Assembly: GCA_030220185.1 (NCBI GenBank)
Contig: JASPKZ010001237.1
Coordinates: forward strand, 821,501-885,500
Reading direction: 5' to 3'
Length of the DNA: 64,000 bases
Source: Diploptera punctata
Taxonomy: Eukaryota; Arthropoda; Insecta; Blattodea; Blaberidae
Part shown: piece after piece, positions 34,225 to 46,369 of the stretch
Numbering within the stretch: the first letter of the stretch is position 1
Layout of the letters: each line of letters begins with the position of its first letter
The notes under the pieces: generated by a model
Told to the model about the DNA's origin: nothing
Seen by the model: the letters and a program-made list of their open reading frames with translations, nothing else
Databases searched by the model: none
Program-made: the position numbers and the translations under genes

Positions 34225-34510
34225 TTTTTTTTGATCCCACAACAGGCCTCAGGAGGCCCTTGGGGTAGTAGGAGGTTAAGACTCCCACTTTTTCTAGACA
34301 ATCGGCACTTTATGTCAGCCCTGCGTGACGGCCGCCTTTACCCCAGAACAAGCGTCTGGTACTCATTTCCGTTAGAGCCTGAGTCGACCCCAGGGCCATA
34401 GTGCCGCCTGAGGGTTTGGGTCAGTTTAAAAATCCTGACCCCACCGGGACTTGAACCCTCGACCCTCCAGCTTGTAACTCAGTGCCTTAACCACTACGCT
34501 ACAGCATGCC
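34225..34510 (-). repeat. SINE family 2, minus copy
   Basis: GATCCCACAACAGGCCTCAG, GGCAC...GACGGCCGCCTTTACC, then GACTTGAACCCTCGACCCT and TTAACCACTACGCTACAG: inverted B and A boxes. It ends against an ATT microsatellite (34535-34570). Confidence 0.8.
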
Positions 34511-34534
34511 ACACACTACTACTAGTCTCTTTAT

Positions 34535-34578
34535 TAATTATTATTATTATTATTATTATTACTGTAATTATTATTTTT
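34535..34578. repeat. ATT microsatellite
   Basis: A run of TTATTATTA units next to the SINE-2 head, with a T run after it. Confidence 0.9.
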
Positions 34579-35359
34579 TTCAAATAGATGACCGTGTAAA
34601 TAACAAAAATATGGAAGGAAAAAAAAAAAAGAGAAATTCCACCTGGGATCGAACACGAGGCATCCTGCAATTGTCGATTTCTCTAATCCTGACATTATGT
34701 TATGAGCTACAGAAAGAACAAAACAACAATATCTGGTGTTGTGTTCTTGTCTTGTAATCACATCAATTACTTGCCAGTTGCTGAGGGAAATAATATTGTC
34801 TTGTGAACAGCGCGTGAAACCTTTGTTTTCGTCAACAATAACTGACCCATTCTTTTTTTTGGGTAAGTGTACATAAATACAAATAATAATTACACCTTCA
34901 TGTAGATACTAATCTACTCGAAAGTGTAGACAGTTTCAGAAACAAATGGTACTCCCTTCCAGTGCTAGAACAAATTTCCACCTCTTTCAAATCATCCTAA
35001 TTAACATGTCTCCATTGCCTGTTACTCAATATAAAATTTTAGTTCTGTATATAGTTGCTCTTCCTCTAGTGGAAATTTTAAAAGTATTATCAAATTCAAC
35101 ACAGTTTTTGTGGTTGTTCTAAATTTCAGATTATATTCTGATTATTCATTCAAAGTTTGTTCCCTGGCTAATGTAGGTAGGTATACTTTAGTTAATGATG
35201 CTCTTTAACAGCTAAGGTCATTAGAATTGCAATTCAAATCTGGGTGTGAAAGAGCCGACAAATTGTGCTTGGAGGCTTCTTTTTCAGGCTACGAGATGTG
35301 ACCCAAGGGTTTAGTTCCCATCCAAAGGAACCCATACTCAGATTTTCACACCGTAGAAT

Positions 35360-35880
35360 CCATCAACACCAGAACTAACACACTGACACTATCGAACCCA
35401 TAGGTTCATGGCCACGTGGACATAAGCTCTCCACACATCCCTACCCCAAGCTAATGTTTTCCAATCATTTCCTGTATAATCTACTTCCCTCAAATCATAG
35501 TTAATGTTATTCTCTCACCTCATTCTTGGTCTACAAACTGGGTGTTTTCCCTCTGATTTTTCTACAAGAAGCTTCCATGCATGTCTTTCATTCCCCATTC
35601 GTACTACATTTCCTGCCCATCACAGTCTACGAGACTTAACTGTTCTTATTATATCTGGCTTCCTATAAAGACCAGGTAGTTCATTGTTATATAGTCTTCT
35701 CCATTCAACTGTCTGTTCATCTCTCTTTGGTCCAAAAATTTTCCTAAGAACTTTATTTTCAAATACTTGTAATCTCCTTTCCTCCCTTAAAGTTAGAGTC
35801 CATGTTTCGCATCCATATAATATAACTGGTAGAATAATAGTTTTATATATTTTCAGTTTAACTTTTTTGAAAGGAGTCCA
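35360..35880 (-). mobile_element. LINE (RTE-like) 3' fragment
   Basis: Minus strand: from PFKKVKLKIYKTIILPVILY-like through RRLQVFENKVLRKIFGPKRD to VEKSEGKHPVCRPRMR-like and the terminal GGGTTCGATAGTGTCAGTG. Stops interrupt the frame. Confidence 0.8.
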
Positions 35881-36049
35881 TCAACCAGTCAGGTGAAAAT
35901 CTGGATATCCTTCAATTGATGTACAAATAATAGCATTATAGTAATATTGCAAATGGAGTAAAATGATGATTAAATTTATAACTTCTTCATTCTCTGTGAA
36001 AGAATGTAATCTCAGTCTCTGTGTATATTCTAATGCCACCCATTACAGC

Positions 36050-36235
36050 TGTCATGCTACAGATCTGCATTCAGTATACAGATGACATTAATGTGTCCAT
36101 ACAATGGACGAATTGCTATTAGCAGTATCACTTGTCTTCTCACCATAATTATGTATTGTGGGAAAGTTCTAAATTTAATCCAGGCATCTGGCACACAATC
36201 TAGTGATTAAAAATTTTATATCACCACCCATCATT
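36050..36235. repeat. unclassified interspersed repeat
   Basis: AAATTTAATCCAGGCATCTG and GTGATTAAAAATT resemble 15240-15310 and 37255-37330. The class is unknown; it may be a degraded SINE. Confidence 0.35.
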
Positions 36236-36955
36236 GGGACTGGAAGTAAACATCAATAAAGCTAAATATATGTTCACACATAGAAATGGACAATTATATA
36301 ATGGAAATGGACAACTAATGACACATAAAGGAAATTTTGAAGAAGTGGCTGATTTCAAGTATCTAGGAACAATAATTAGAAATTGGAATGAGATGCACAA
36401 AGGAATTAAATAAACATAGGCTTAATTCATGCTATTATGCATTATAGGGACTTTTGTCGTCCCAACTCCTTTCAAAAAAATGTTAAACGAAAATATATAA
36501 AAAAAAAGTTATTCTCCCAGTTATATTATATGGATGAGAAACATGGACTCTTACTTTAAGGGAGGAAAGAAGATTATGAATATTTGAGAATAAAGTTCTT
36601 AGGGAAATTTTTGGAACAGAAAGATATGAACAGACAGGTGAATGGAGTTAGTGATATGTATAGGAAGCCAGATATAATAAGAACAGTTAAGTATTGTAAA
36701 CTGCAATGGGCAGGACATGTGGCTTGTATGAGGGCTGAAGGATGTGCATGGAAGCTTCTTGTAGGAAAACCAGAGGGCAAACGCCCAGTTGGTAGACCAA
36801 GGATGAGGTGGGAAAAATAACATTATCCATGACTTGTGGGAAGTAGATTATACAGGGGATGACTTCAAAACATTAGCTAAGGATTGGGATGTATGGAGAG
36901 CTAATGTCCATGTGGCCATGAACCTACGGGTTCGATAGAGCCAGTGAGTTAGTTA
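36235..36955 (+). mobile_element. LINE (RTE-like) fragment, RT C-terminus to 3' end
   Basis: Begins at GLEVNINKAKYMFTH (RT C-terminal region), then FEEVADFKYLGTIIRN, and runs to the shared tail (LLVGKPEGKRPVGRPRMRWE at about 36752-36818) and end CGATAGAGCCAGTGAGTTAG. Several stops. Confidence 0.82.
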
Positions 36956-37671
36956 TACCACCACCCATCTTAGCCATGATACTGAACATTTTAGAATTAA
37001 AATTTCATACTCCAGTGGGTACCTAACCCAGACCTACAAGACAGGAACCAGCCATGTTATCATCTGAGCCAGTAGACTTTTCTCAGTTTCTCCACAGACA
37101 TAACAAGCATTCAAGATACACAGTATAATCCAAGAAGTAAATATTCCGTTGGACGCCCCATGACCAGATGGAGGGATATTTTGTTTTGAGTCGGTACAGG
37201 CTTACAGCGTAACCTTGAAGTAGAAGAAAAAGTAGTACCACATGCCTTTTGAACACATGTGCTGCAGAGGGATTTGGAATTTAATTCTGGCATCTTGTTC
37301 GCAATCTAGCAATTAAAAATTGTACACCAACACTCCTCCTACACCAGAGATAAAACAATTCACAATTAAAATTTCTAACCCAATTGGGTATCAGATTAAC
37401 ATAGGGGTTGTTTAATTACATATTTTCCTCATAAAATTATCCAAGAAAAGTTGTGCATTATGAATGTAGGAGAATTCATCTTGCAAAATACTCAATGCAT
37501 TTGATGCAGATAACACAGAAGTGTGAAGATAAGAATCATATCTTATACTTTGCATGGTATAAACATGTAACACATTAAAAGTTTAGATTATAAGTATGCT
37601 AAAGTTTCAGTAGCAATAAGAGCTTTAGCAATTTTACAGCTTACATAAAATTAAGTAAAACCAATAAAATA

Positions 37672-38880
37672 CAGGGTGATTCAAAAGTCAGTATACATTT
37701 TGATGATATAGTGACTGTATTAATTTTTGTTGCATGTAATATAACAGTATGCTAACCAAAGAAGAAATAATAGCTGTTGTTTCTGCTCGTCTTTGTGATA
37801 TGACACACGAACAAACGCAGACAGATTTCACCTGTAAATTTAGGAAACCAGGCACCACCAGGCTGGCTAATAAAGAATCTAGTCAATAAATTTCAGCGTA
37901 CTGGTAGTGTTGCAGATGAAGAGCGTCCAGGCAGACCGGTTGAACCACCAGATACCGTGCAAAATGTACAGGATGCGATCACTCGCAGCCCCCCTGCATC
38001 AACCAGGAGACTTAGTAGAGAGCTGGGTATTCCTCAAACCACTGTGTGGAGAATTCTACGCTACAAATTGCACAAACCTGCATATCACATCCAGGTCATG
38101 CATAAACTGAGGACTATGCAACCAGAGAAGCTGCGTGTCCTGATCTACTAGAAGCTGTGGAAAATAACAATTTAATGGAAAATATCTTATTTAGTGATGA
38201 GGCTACATTCCACACATGTGAACATGTCAATAGACACAATTGCAGGATATGGGCAAAGGACCAACCAAATGTGGTGCAGGAGTGGGAACAGGACACATCC
38301 AAAGTAAATGTAAGGTTAGAATTAACCAGGTCAACAGTTTACGGTCCTTCATGTTTGCAGAGAAAACTGTTACTGGAAACGTATACCTCAATATGTTGGA
38401 ACAGTTTTTGGAACCCCAATTGATATCTGATAGTATTATGGATACTGATTTTTTTCAATAGGATAGGGCACCACCTTATTCTTCCATTGCGGTTTGGGAC
38501 TACCTAAATCAAGATTTTCCCGGTAGATGGATTGGCCGTGCAGCGCCAATGATGTGGCCTCCCTGCTCTCCAGACCTAACACCTTTAGACTTTTTTCCTG
38601 GGGGTTTATAAAGTCTGATATGTACCAGGTGAAGATAAACAACATTCAACAGCTAAAACAGCGGATTAGAGCTGCAAGCTGCTAAGATTACACCAGCTAT
38701 GCTTGAGAAAGTGTTTCGCAGTGTAGTGGAGCGATGGTCGTTGTGTCTAGACGTGCAAGGTGGTCACATAGAAATGCATTGAAATTATGTCCTACTGTTG
38801 CATATGTTTCAGTATTATTATATAATGTGTAATAATACCTGTCTAAACACAAAATGTATAGTGACTTTTGAATCACCCTG
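37672..38880 (+). mobile_element. Tc1/mariner-superfamily transposon, degenerate
   Basis: Terminal inverted repeats CAGGGTGATTCAAAAGTCA match at both ends (about 30 bp) inside TA at 37670-37671 and 38881-38882. A transposase remnant runs through: N-terminal MLTKEEIIAVVSARL, paired-type helix region (ADEERPGRPVEPPDTVQN, STRRLSRELGIPQTTVWRIL), catalytic FSDEATFH, then Q-x-D-R-A-P-P, GRWIGRAAP and PPCSPDLTPLDFF. Frames change several times, so it is dead. Family subgroup not fixed. Confidence 0.88.
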
Positions 38881-38889
38881 TATATTAAT

Positions 38890-39520
38890 TCCTTGTATTG
38901 GACAAAATATAACTCAGCAGGAATATACAGGATTCGATGTAGTTGTGGCCAAGTATACAGTATGCAGCATCACTACCAGGCCCAAGGAACATCAAAGATA
39001 TAGCCACCTAAAGCAAGTGGAGAAGTTGGCAGTAGCAGAATATTCCATGCTGGATGCTCAACAGACCGCCGATTATCAAATTGTACACACTATTTCACCC
39101 CATCTACAACGAGAAACCATCAAGATATTTAAAGATCAAAATAGTTTTAATCAAAATGAAGAATCACTTAAAGTAAACAAAGTATGGATACCAGCTCCAA
39201 AAACATCAGACGTAAACTCCAACAGCCTCCTAGACTATCAGATGGCACCACATTGGTTCAATGGAGGACCATACTGCTGAGCAATCAGATAAAACTTACA
39301 ACAGAATGGACTGTGCAGAGAATACACCATGGGAAATAGTATAAATAAGGCAGGTAGTTGACAAAAATAGCCAGTCTCAAGCCAAACCTTGAGGATGTCA
39401 GACGCAGTCTCTAGCAAAACATCAGGGAATTCTATGCACCTTGACCATGGCCAACAAGCCCAAAAATGTCTATCAGATCATATTATCAACTCCAGTTGTG
39501 AAAGCTTAAGTCAATAAAAA
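38890..39520 (+). mobile_element. PLE family I fragment (GIY-YIG remnant and 3' end)
   Basis: Encodes NSAGIYRIRCSCGQVYS, KEHQRYSHLKQVEKLAVAEY then a degenerate coil to the Trp-rich end; the YIG motif is damaged. From about 39300 it matches the palindrome at 31965-32370 (CCAGTCTCAAG, GACGCAGTCTC). The C-S-C-G spacing differs from the C-x-D-C of the other families, marking a separate PLE clade. It starts right at the TA of the 37.7-kb transposon. Confidence 0.7.
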
Positions 39521-39764
39521 TAAAATTTGTAATTATGTACTGACAATAATAGAATTATCCTCCACGAGGTGAAATAATCAACATGAAAAACACATCGTAA
39601 TATTTTCTTCTAAAGTTAAAATAAGAAATTGGTATTCAGGAATGGATAGTATCTTCAGCAGATACTTATGTTTTCACAATTATTTTGTGATTACATTTAC
39701 AAATAATCTCGCATTTTATGATAAAAATAAAATTTTCTGGATTATCATGCTTTTTTTTTCCATC

Positions 39765-40105
39765 CCACACTGTATCAGAGTGGTTAAGGCAAGAAACCTT
39801 GGTGCAGAGCTATGGGACTTGCACTGGTTCGAGTCCCCATAGGAGAAAAAAATTTCTCATGGAATTTCGGCCAGTATGGGACTGGTGCCTACCAGCACCA
39901 TGAGGAATTTGGGAAGCTACAATAGATAGTGGCTCCAGGTTGAGAAGATCAGCTATAATGGCTGGGGGACCCAACATGCTGACCACATGTCACCCCTACA
40001 CTGGCTAGATGATCATCTACCTCTGTGATTAACACATGTGTATGTGAGGCCAGCAGTCGGATGGTAGGCCAAGGGCCTTCTAGGCCTATTGCACTTCGAG
40101 TTCTT
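39765..40105 (+). repeat. SINE family 3, plus copy
   Basis: GAGTGGTTAAGGCAAGAAACC, CTGGTTCGAGTCCCC (B box), CTCATGGAATTTCGGCC, TGATTAACACATGTG and GGGCCTTCTAGGCC. Confidence 0.78.
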
Positions 40106-40239
40106 TATCATTCTTTTCTCTGGCTACATTTGTGATTTCACCCAGTGCTTAATATGAACACAGTGACTTTTCTGGTGGTTGTATCAGCTGCACATTACAA
40201 CATGGTACAATTTTGTTAACACAGTTACAATTGCATCTT

Positions 40240-40330
40240 TTATAGTTTCAATTTCAAGTAGCTCAATGGTAAAGCATCAGCATGTAAAGCTGAAAATCTT
40301 GGGTTCAAATTCCGGCTCAGATGCAAAAGT
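40240..40330 (+). repeat. tRNA-derived SINE head
   Basis: AGTAGCTCAATGGTAAAGCA (A-box region) and GGGTTCAAATTCC (B box) followed by TTTCTCTCTCA, as in the SINEs at 7.6 and 9.3 kb. Confidence 0.45.
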
Positions 40331-40499
40331 TTCTCTCTCATTATGATAAATTGATAACTATGCCCTATGGATGCATTATCTAGAAAAATTAATTTCCACA
40401 TCATGTTTGTAATTAGCAATTCCCCATCATAATGGCTTCTCACAGTAGAAGCACTCCTATTAAGCCTTGAGAAAATTTAACTACTCGTATGTGTAGTTT

Positions 40500-42380
40500 T
40501 TGTGTGCCTACCAGAAGGTGTCCTTGCTATGATTGACTGATATACTACCTTGCAATGGACACAACCACTATAAAACTCACTATAGCACCCTATTATGCAC
40601 CATTTCCATTAAAAACTAAAAAAGAAACTTGTAAGTATACAGCATATCTCTTCAAAATTGGGGGGTGGACAGAGAGTCAATTATATATAATTTGGCAGTT
40701 AATTAAAGCAACACAAGAGACATTTACAATAAATTTAGCGAGCATTTCATCAATTCTAGGAGTCACATATTTCACTTGTACAAGAATTACAGTATAGTAA
40801 AACATAACACATTTAACAATATAAATCCAATACTGTATTGCACATTGTGAGAACTGGACAAACAGCTACAGCATAAAGCCCTAACTAAACAACACTCTGT
40901 TGTAGTACAATAAACACTACAACATCTTCAACATATACTTTTGTTCCATTTATGTAAATTCCTTTTCTTAGCATTCCTTCAATTCAACACATTTTCTATA
41001 AAAAGGGCAAATATGTTTGCAAAGTTATATAAAAATAAAGTAAAATAATAAAAAACATCTGAAAATTAATATATTGCATGTTAATAATATTGATATAATA
41101 TATTGCACTTGGTAGGATTTTCAATACAGCAAACTTACACCCAAATCATTCAATTACCCTGTTCATGTCACAAGTACAAATATTAAGTACACCTCAATGA
41201 GGTGGCAAATATTAAACTTAGCAAAATATTTAGCAAGAATTATGTTAACAATTACCTTCGACACTATCCAATTACAAATAATTACACTGGTCAACATGAT
41301 TTTTGTCTCATGAGTACCAATAGTTGTACTTAATGCAGTTTTTTATCGTGTTTTCAAATATGTATTTGGAATTTCTCTATCACCCACAGTTTTTATATTT
41401 AAATTTCATTTAATGGATTTAAATAATTATTTTTTTAATAAACATTATTTAGTCCATTTGTCCGTTGTAAAATAAAACCAAATCAGCTAACTCAGGAGAT
41501 TTTCAGCTATGGAAAAGAGATATCAAGGCAAATGGAATCCTAATATGCTGGCCGATTATTGTTGGACCATCAAGAGGGATGCCCCACAGGCAAAATATAG
41601 CAGAAAATTGTAATTTCTTTCTTTCTAGGTGAGTCTGAATGTTCGAATATTGTGTAGTTATGAATGTAGAAAATATTAAAGTGTTTGAAATTATAAATGC
41701 CTGTCTCTCGGAAACCTTGCATGATGGAGAAAAACTGATATCATATTTGAATTCAGGAGAAAAAATATTATCAGAATCAGATTTTTCTTTCTGAGACAAA
41801 TAAAAGTTTATTTTTTGTTGCTCAGTGTTATTTTTACATTTTCATATAAAAACAATTGTTTTGTAATTGATACTCAAGACCAGTGACCATGCTTCTTTCA
41901 GTCAATTGAGGTGTCATATTGCTGTGGCAACTTAAACATTGTGAAGGGATAACTGGACCAATGGAGCAAAGTAATTAAGTGAATATGCAGGGTATGTCTA
42001 TATTTAAGGCCAATAATACAAAGATGATGTCAAAAGATTGGAAAATTTGTATTTTGAGATAGGGAGTCAATGATTGTTTTTAATGACAAGATCTTGATTT
42101 TCACACCATTCTTAATCATGCTTTCCAATACTAACTATTATCAGAAACTATCTATATAATAGTTAAGCACATTATAATTTCTCAAAAAAATCTCCATTCT
42201 ACCAATCACAATTACTGCTTCAAAATTTCAATTCAGGAAACTGAAATCATTACACTTAGAAGCTTTGGGGCGAGAAGAGATGCAAACAGAAACTTACTGC
42301 TCTATGCAGATGACATGGCTATTCCAGTGATAGACAAGAAGTACAAAAAGCAGCTGGACAGATGAGAGCTATCTTTTTAT
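40500..42380. other. no recognisable feature
   Basis: AT-rich sequence with only short ORFs. The 98-codon minus ORF at 41503-41799 has no domain I know. Confidence 0.35.
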
Positions 42381-42383
42381 ATA

Positions 42384-43135
42384 TAACCAACTAACTCGCT
42401 GGCACTATCGAACCCAAAGGTTCATGCCCATGCAAACATAAGCTCTCCATATATCTCTATCCTAAGCCAATGTTTTCCAATCATCCCCTGTATAGTCTAT
42501 TTCCCTCAAATCATAATTAATATTATTCTCCCACCTCATTCTTGGTGTACCAACTGGGCATTTTCCCTCTAGTTTTCCTACAAGAAGCTTCCATGCATAT
42601 CTTTCATTCACCATTCGTGCCACATGTCCTGCCCATAGCAATCTACGAGACTTAACTGTTCTCATTATATCTGGCTTCCTATAAAGACCATGTAATTAAC
42701 TGTTAAGTAGCCTTCTCCATTCACCTGTCTGTTCATCTCTCTTTGGTCCAAAAACTTTCCTAAGGACTTTATTCTCAAATGGCTCGTAATCTCCTTTCTT
42801 CCCTTAAAGTAATATAACTGGTAGAATAATAGTTTTATATATTTTCAGTTTAACGTTTTTTGAAAGGAGTTGGGAAGTCAAGAGTCTCTGTAATGCATAA
42901 TAACACGCATTTCCAGAATTGAGCCTATGTTTAATTTGCTTGTGCATCTCATTCCTGTTTGTGACTATTGTTCCTAGGTATTTGAATTCAGCCACTTCCT
43001 CAAAAGTGGCTGAATTCAAATACCTAGGAACAATAATCACAAACAGGAATGAGATGCACAAGCAAATTAAACATAGGCTCAATTCTGGAAATGCGTGTTA
43101 TTTTGCATTACAGAGACTCTTGACTTCCCATAGTT
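42384..43135. mobile_element. LINE (RTE-like) with inverted 5' duplicate
   Basis: Minus part 42384-43003 runs from the 3' terminus through LLVGKLEGKCPVGTPRMRWE to FKYLGTIVTNRNEMHKQIKH. It then turns and repeats about 120 bp on the plus strand (43003-43125: VAEFKYLGTIITNRNEMHKQ). The two copies form a perfect-looking hairpin with almost no spacer. Confidence 0.82.
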
Positions 43136-43489
43136 TTATATATATATAACATACAATGGAGGAATAATCCTCACAAGGAATTTCTTCTGGTAACTGTGTA
43201 TAATATTGCAGTCAACAGGTGCCCAAGGCTGTCATGCCATTTACAATGATGAAGCACTGATTGATATTTCCTTGTTAATTATATATTAATGTTCATGTTG
43301 AACTGTGTATGTTAATATTTTCTCCATGCTACTCAGATAAGCTCCTTTCCTTCCATTTCCATTCTTCTAGTTATGTAATTCCCAATGTCATAGTCTGTGC
43401 AAAGGACTCAGGCCTCTTTAGTTTGCAGCGCATATTGCATGTACAACAGTCTATGTTTAATCAATTGAGTTGGTGTTTACTTGATGAAA

Positions 43490-43625
43490 ATCCATATTTA
43501 TTAATTAAATAAAAATAAAACGTAGTTTATTTGATTTTCATATTTATTATATAATTCAGTGACAGCTGTTTCGGTACACTGTACCTTCTTCAGACATGTT
43601 AACAAAATTATGTTTGTTCTTTAGT
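43490..43625 (-). mobile_element. PLE family L 3' end
   Basis: Recognised by the hammerhead-like motif at 43559-43593 and an AT-rich flank. No coding part could be followed. Confidence 0.4.
43559..43593 (-). ncRNA. hammerhead-like motif, PLE family L
   Basis: Minus strand: CTGAAGA (43587-43593), unpaired A, perfect stem II GGTAC/GTACC, GAAAC, palindromic stem III ACA/TGT, cleavage site GTC. Stem I pairs only weakly (TGT with ACT). Confidence 0.5.
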
Positions 43626-44416
43626 TTGAGGTCAGGGAGCCATGTTAATTCCCTGGACCATTTGTTATCAGCTGTGTCATTAGAAGAAACTTTACGTTGG
43701 AATGACTGGCCTGGCATGGATTGTTAAGTATGGATGTGTATTGTAAAGTATTTATTGTTTATTGATTTGTTTCCAGACTGTTCAGCTTAATTATGTTTTT
43801 ATTACTTGTACAAAACTTTTCATTATTATTTAATATACACAACTTCCGTATTTTTGTTATTTTCTAATTTGTTTTTTTCAAATTATATTCATTATTATAT
43901 AAACATGTAGTAGTTGTTTTCAGATAGAGATGTGTCATTTGAACATTGGATTAGCTAAGAATATGTTCTTGAGCTATTAGATTCCTAATCCATGATTGTA
44001 CTCAGGTCCAACTTAGATTATGTTTTCTTATTGTATTTATTCATTACGCAGTTCAATTTTTATTGCATCGCGTACATTCATGCTGCTACTCATTTGTACT
44101 CATGTGTATTAATCCAAGGCATAGTTACCACCCGCACAAAGACAGTAGATATTGTTGCAAATAATGGTAGCAGAAACCCCTGGTGCATACGGTTACAACT
44201 CAATATGTTAATAAAAACTTGGCAAAATTATTGGTGATGTCCCGATGCAAGTATTTTGTCTTTACATGAGTGAGATGATGGGGTCCTCTAGCTCACTTCA
44301 CTTGGTGAGCTGCCCCAATACATTGGATTGTGGTTATCTAAGACCTCTGACTTGTATCACTGCAATTTTACTTATGGTTGACAACAAAAAGTTCCTGAAG
44401 GTAGAAGGGTATTTTA

Positions 44417-44633
44417 ATTTATGCTGAGTTGTTTTTGACTCACCTCATATTTCTTAACTCCCTCGCAGACCCGGGTTTCTTCACTGCATTTGTGACATTC
44501 TCAATGCTGTATCACATTCACAACTCAGTTGTGCAAGGTCTGCAAGGGAGTTAAGAAGTATGAGGCGAGTCAAAAACAACTCAACATAAATTAAAATAAA
44601 CCTCATAGTGTTATTTCCTACCTACATAACTTA
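44417..44633. mobile_element. PLE family A mini-palindrome with 14-bp target duplication
   Basis: Longer minus arm (44417 to about 44530, with hammerhead) and shorter plus arm (about 44535-44605). The plus arm has the tail CCTCATAGTGTTATTTCCTA. AGAAGGGTATTTTA is repeated at 44403-44416 and 44634-44647. No coding sequence is present. Confidence 0.87.
44465..44507 (-). ncRNA. hammerhead-like motif, PLE family A
   Basis: Minus strand: stem I GCA/TGC (perfect), core TTGAGAA, stem II degraded, GAAAC, palindromic stem III ACCC/GGGT, cleavage site GTC. Compare 17697-17739, where stem I is GTA/TGC. Confidence 0.5.
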
Positions 44634-44963
44634 AGAAGGGTATTTTATTTAACTGAACATTTGCACCACAATTCAAAGTTGAGTGTGAAAGGGCTGACAA
44701 ATTTAGCTTAGAGGCCTCCGTTTACAATATGAAACCTAAGAGTTTGTTTCCCTTCTGATGAAAGCCATAATCAGTATTCTTATTGCCATAAAAAAGTCTA
44801 TTCAACTTTGAACTTCAGAACCAGAGAGAAGCATGGTAAATACTAGTCCACTAGGTCTAATTATTACAGTATCCATCACGTCTTGTTTAACTCTCAAACC
44901 AAAATTTTAGATACTATATGACAAGAACTTCATGTTGTCTTGAGAATGTGCAAGAAAAATATA

Positions 44964-45352
44964 AGAATCAAATGAATCGTGAATACTTCTTACCTCATAC
45001 ATCTATGTCTGCAGTATCAGGAAACATATCATTCCCATTTTCAGCCAATTTCACGATTGTCAATTTTTCATTATGCCAGTAATTTTCTAAACTGCCATCT
45101 GGTGTGAACTTTGAGTTTCCAGATGAACCAAATTTGATTACAAAGTTCTTCAAAAGTACACCAGATGGCAGTTTAGAAAATTATCGGCATAATGAAAAAT
45201 TGAGTCGGAAAGCAGCTAAAGATGGGAATATGTTTCCTGATACTGCAGTTCTGTGTTAAAAACATAGATGTATGAGGTAAGAAGAATTCACAATTCATTT
45301 GATTCTTATTAAGAAAACCTCATAATATAAAAATTCCCAACTTTATTATATT
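44964..45352. mobile_element. PLE family E palindrome with 12-bp target duplication
   Basis: Minus arm about 44964-45103 and plus arm about 45104-45300. Both have the DGSLEN repeat segment (CCAGATGGCAGTTTAGAAAA and inverse) and CTGATACTGCAG. The plus arm keeps FEFPDEPNLITKFF-like coding and the tail (CCTCATAATATAAAAATTCC). AAGAAAAATATA is repeated at 44952-44963 and 45353-45364. Confidence 0.83.
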
Positions 45353-45719
45353 AAGAAAAATATATTTTCACGGTCTTATTAAAAATGATGTAACTTCTTA
45401 AATGGAACTCTATTGGTAAGAGTCATATGACAGAAATATAAGACAGACATCACCTATATAATATTTAAATGATCAGCTAGAAGAACATTAATAGTCTGTC
45501 ACACTCCTCTAGCCATATGATGGTAACTCCTACAGGCAAGCATAACAAACTCATGAATGACCAGAATATTTTTTTTTGTAATATTTATCCTTTATGTTGT
45601 ATTCATATTAGTACTTGAAGTTACTATAAAACTTTATTTTAACTTTTGTTTTTATTTGGTACCAAACTTTTAGCAGATTAGTAGAGGCATATCATAAGCT
45701 ATGCCATAACAGAAACATT

Positions 45720-46055
45720 TTTTATTATTTAAGATATTTGGTCTGTGTATTCTTCTTACCTCTTATGGTTGTTTTTGTTGAACAAATATTTCAAGGCTTC
45801 TGAGCCCCATCTTCAGCTTATACAGACACACTGTGCATTCTTATCTCTTGTGATTGTTTTTGTTGAACATATGTTTCGAGGTTTCTGAACCCTATCTTCA
45901 GCTTGTAGAGACTCAGTACAAGCTGAAAATTGGGCTTAGAAGCCTTGAAACATATGTTCAACAAAAACAACCATAAGAGGTAAGAATACACAGACCAAAT
46001 ATCTTAATTATTAAATAAACCTCTTAATGTTACTTCCTATTGTATTTAAAAAAAA
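45720..46055. mobile_element. PLE family B palindrome with tandem hammerheads
   Basis: The minus arm has two tandem hammerhead-containing units (about 45757-45836 and 45837-45915). The plus arm (about 45916-46000) has one and carries the tail (CCTCTTAATGTTACTTCCTA). Each unit has CTTGAAACATATGTT-like and TAAGAGGTAAGAAT-like ends. Confidence 0.75.
45795..45905 (-). ncRNA. tandem pair of hammerhead-like motifs
   Basis: Minus-strand cores CTGAAGA at 45810-45816 and 45895-45901, each followed by a G/C-rich stem II and GAAAT or GAAAC. The unit is about 80-85 bp. Stem III and cleavage sites are poorly defined. Confidence 0.4.
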
Positions 46056-46369
46056 ATAATGTGTTACCGTTATATATTTTTTTATCTGAAATTCAATAGT
46101 GGCTCAAGATTTTTTTTTTGGAAGGGCTCAATCATATAAATAAAAAAAACAGAAAATGAAATATCAAATTTCCATTTAAATACACCACAGCTCTTACATG
46201 CAGATAATTTTTACTGGATATCTAATTTAGATATGTATATTAATATTTAATTTTAGGAAGTTATATTTTGAGGTTATTTTAATTATATTATTTTTGGTCT
46301 GGACATCTTACCTCAATATTAATGTTGATTTGTTCTTGGACATGTTTCAAAACAATTCTCTGTTTTATA

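Noticed and set aside
38798..39280. 160-codon ORF as a novel host protein
   Set aside because: It contains the GIY-YIG remnant and coil of a PLE, out of frame at its start.
44403..44647. microRNA hairpin precursor
   Set aside because: The hairpin is the inverted arms of a PLE insertion with its own TSD. Small RNAs are possible but there is no miRNA-specific evidence.
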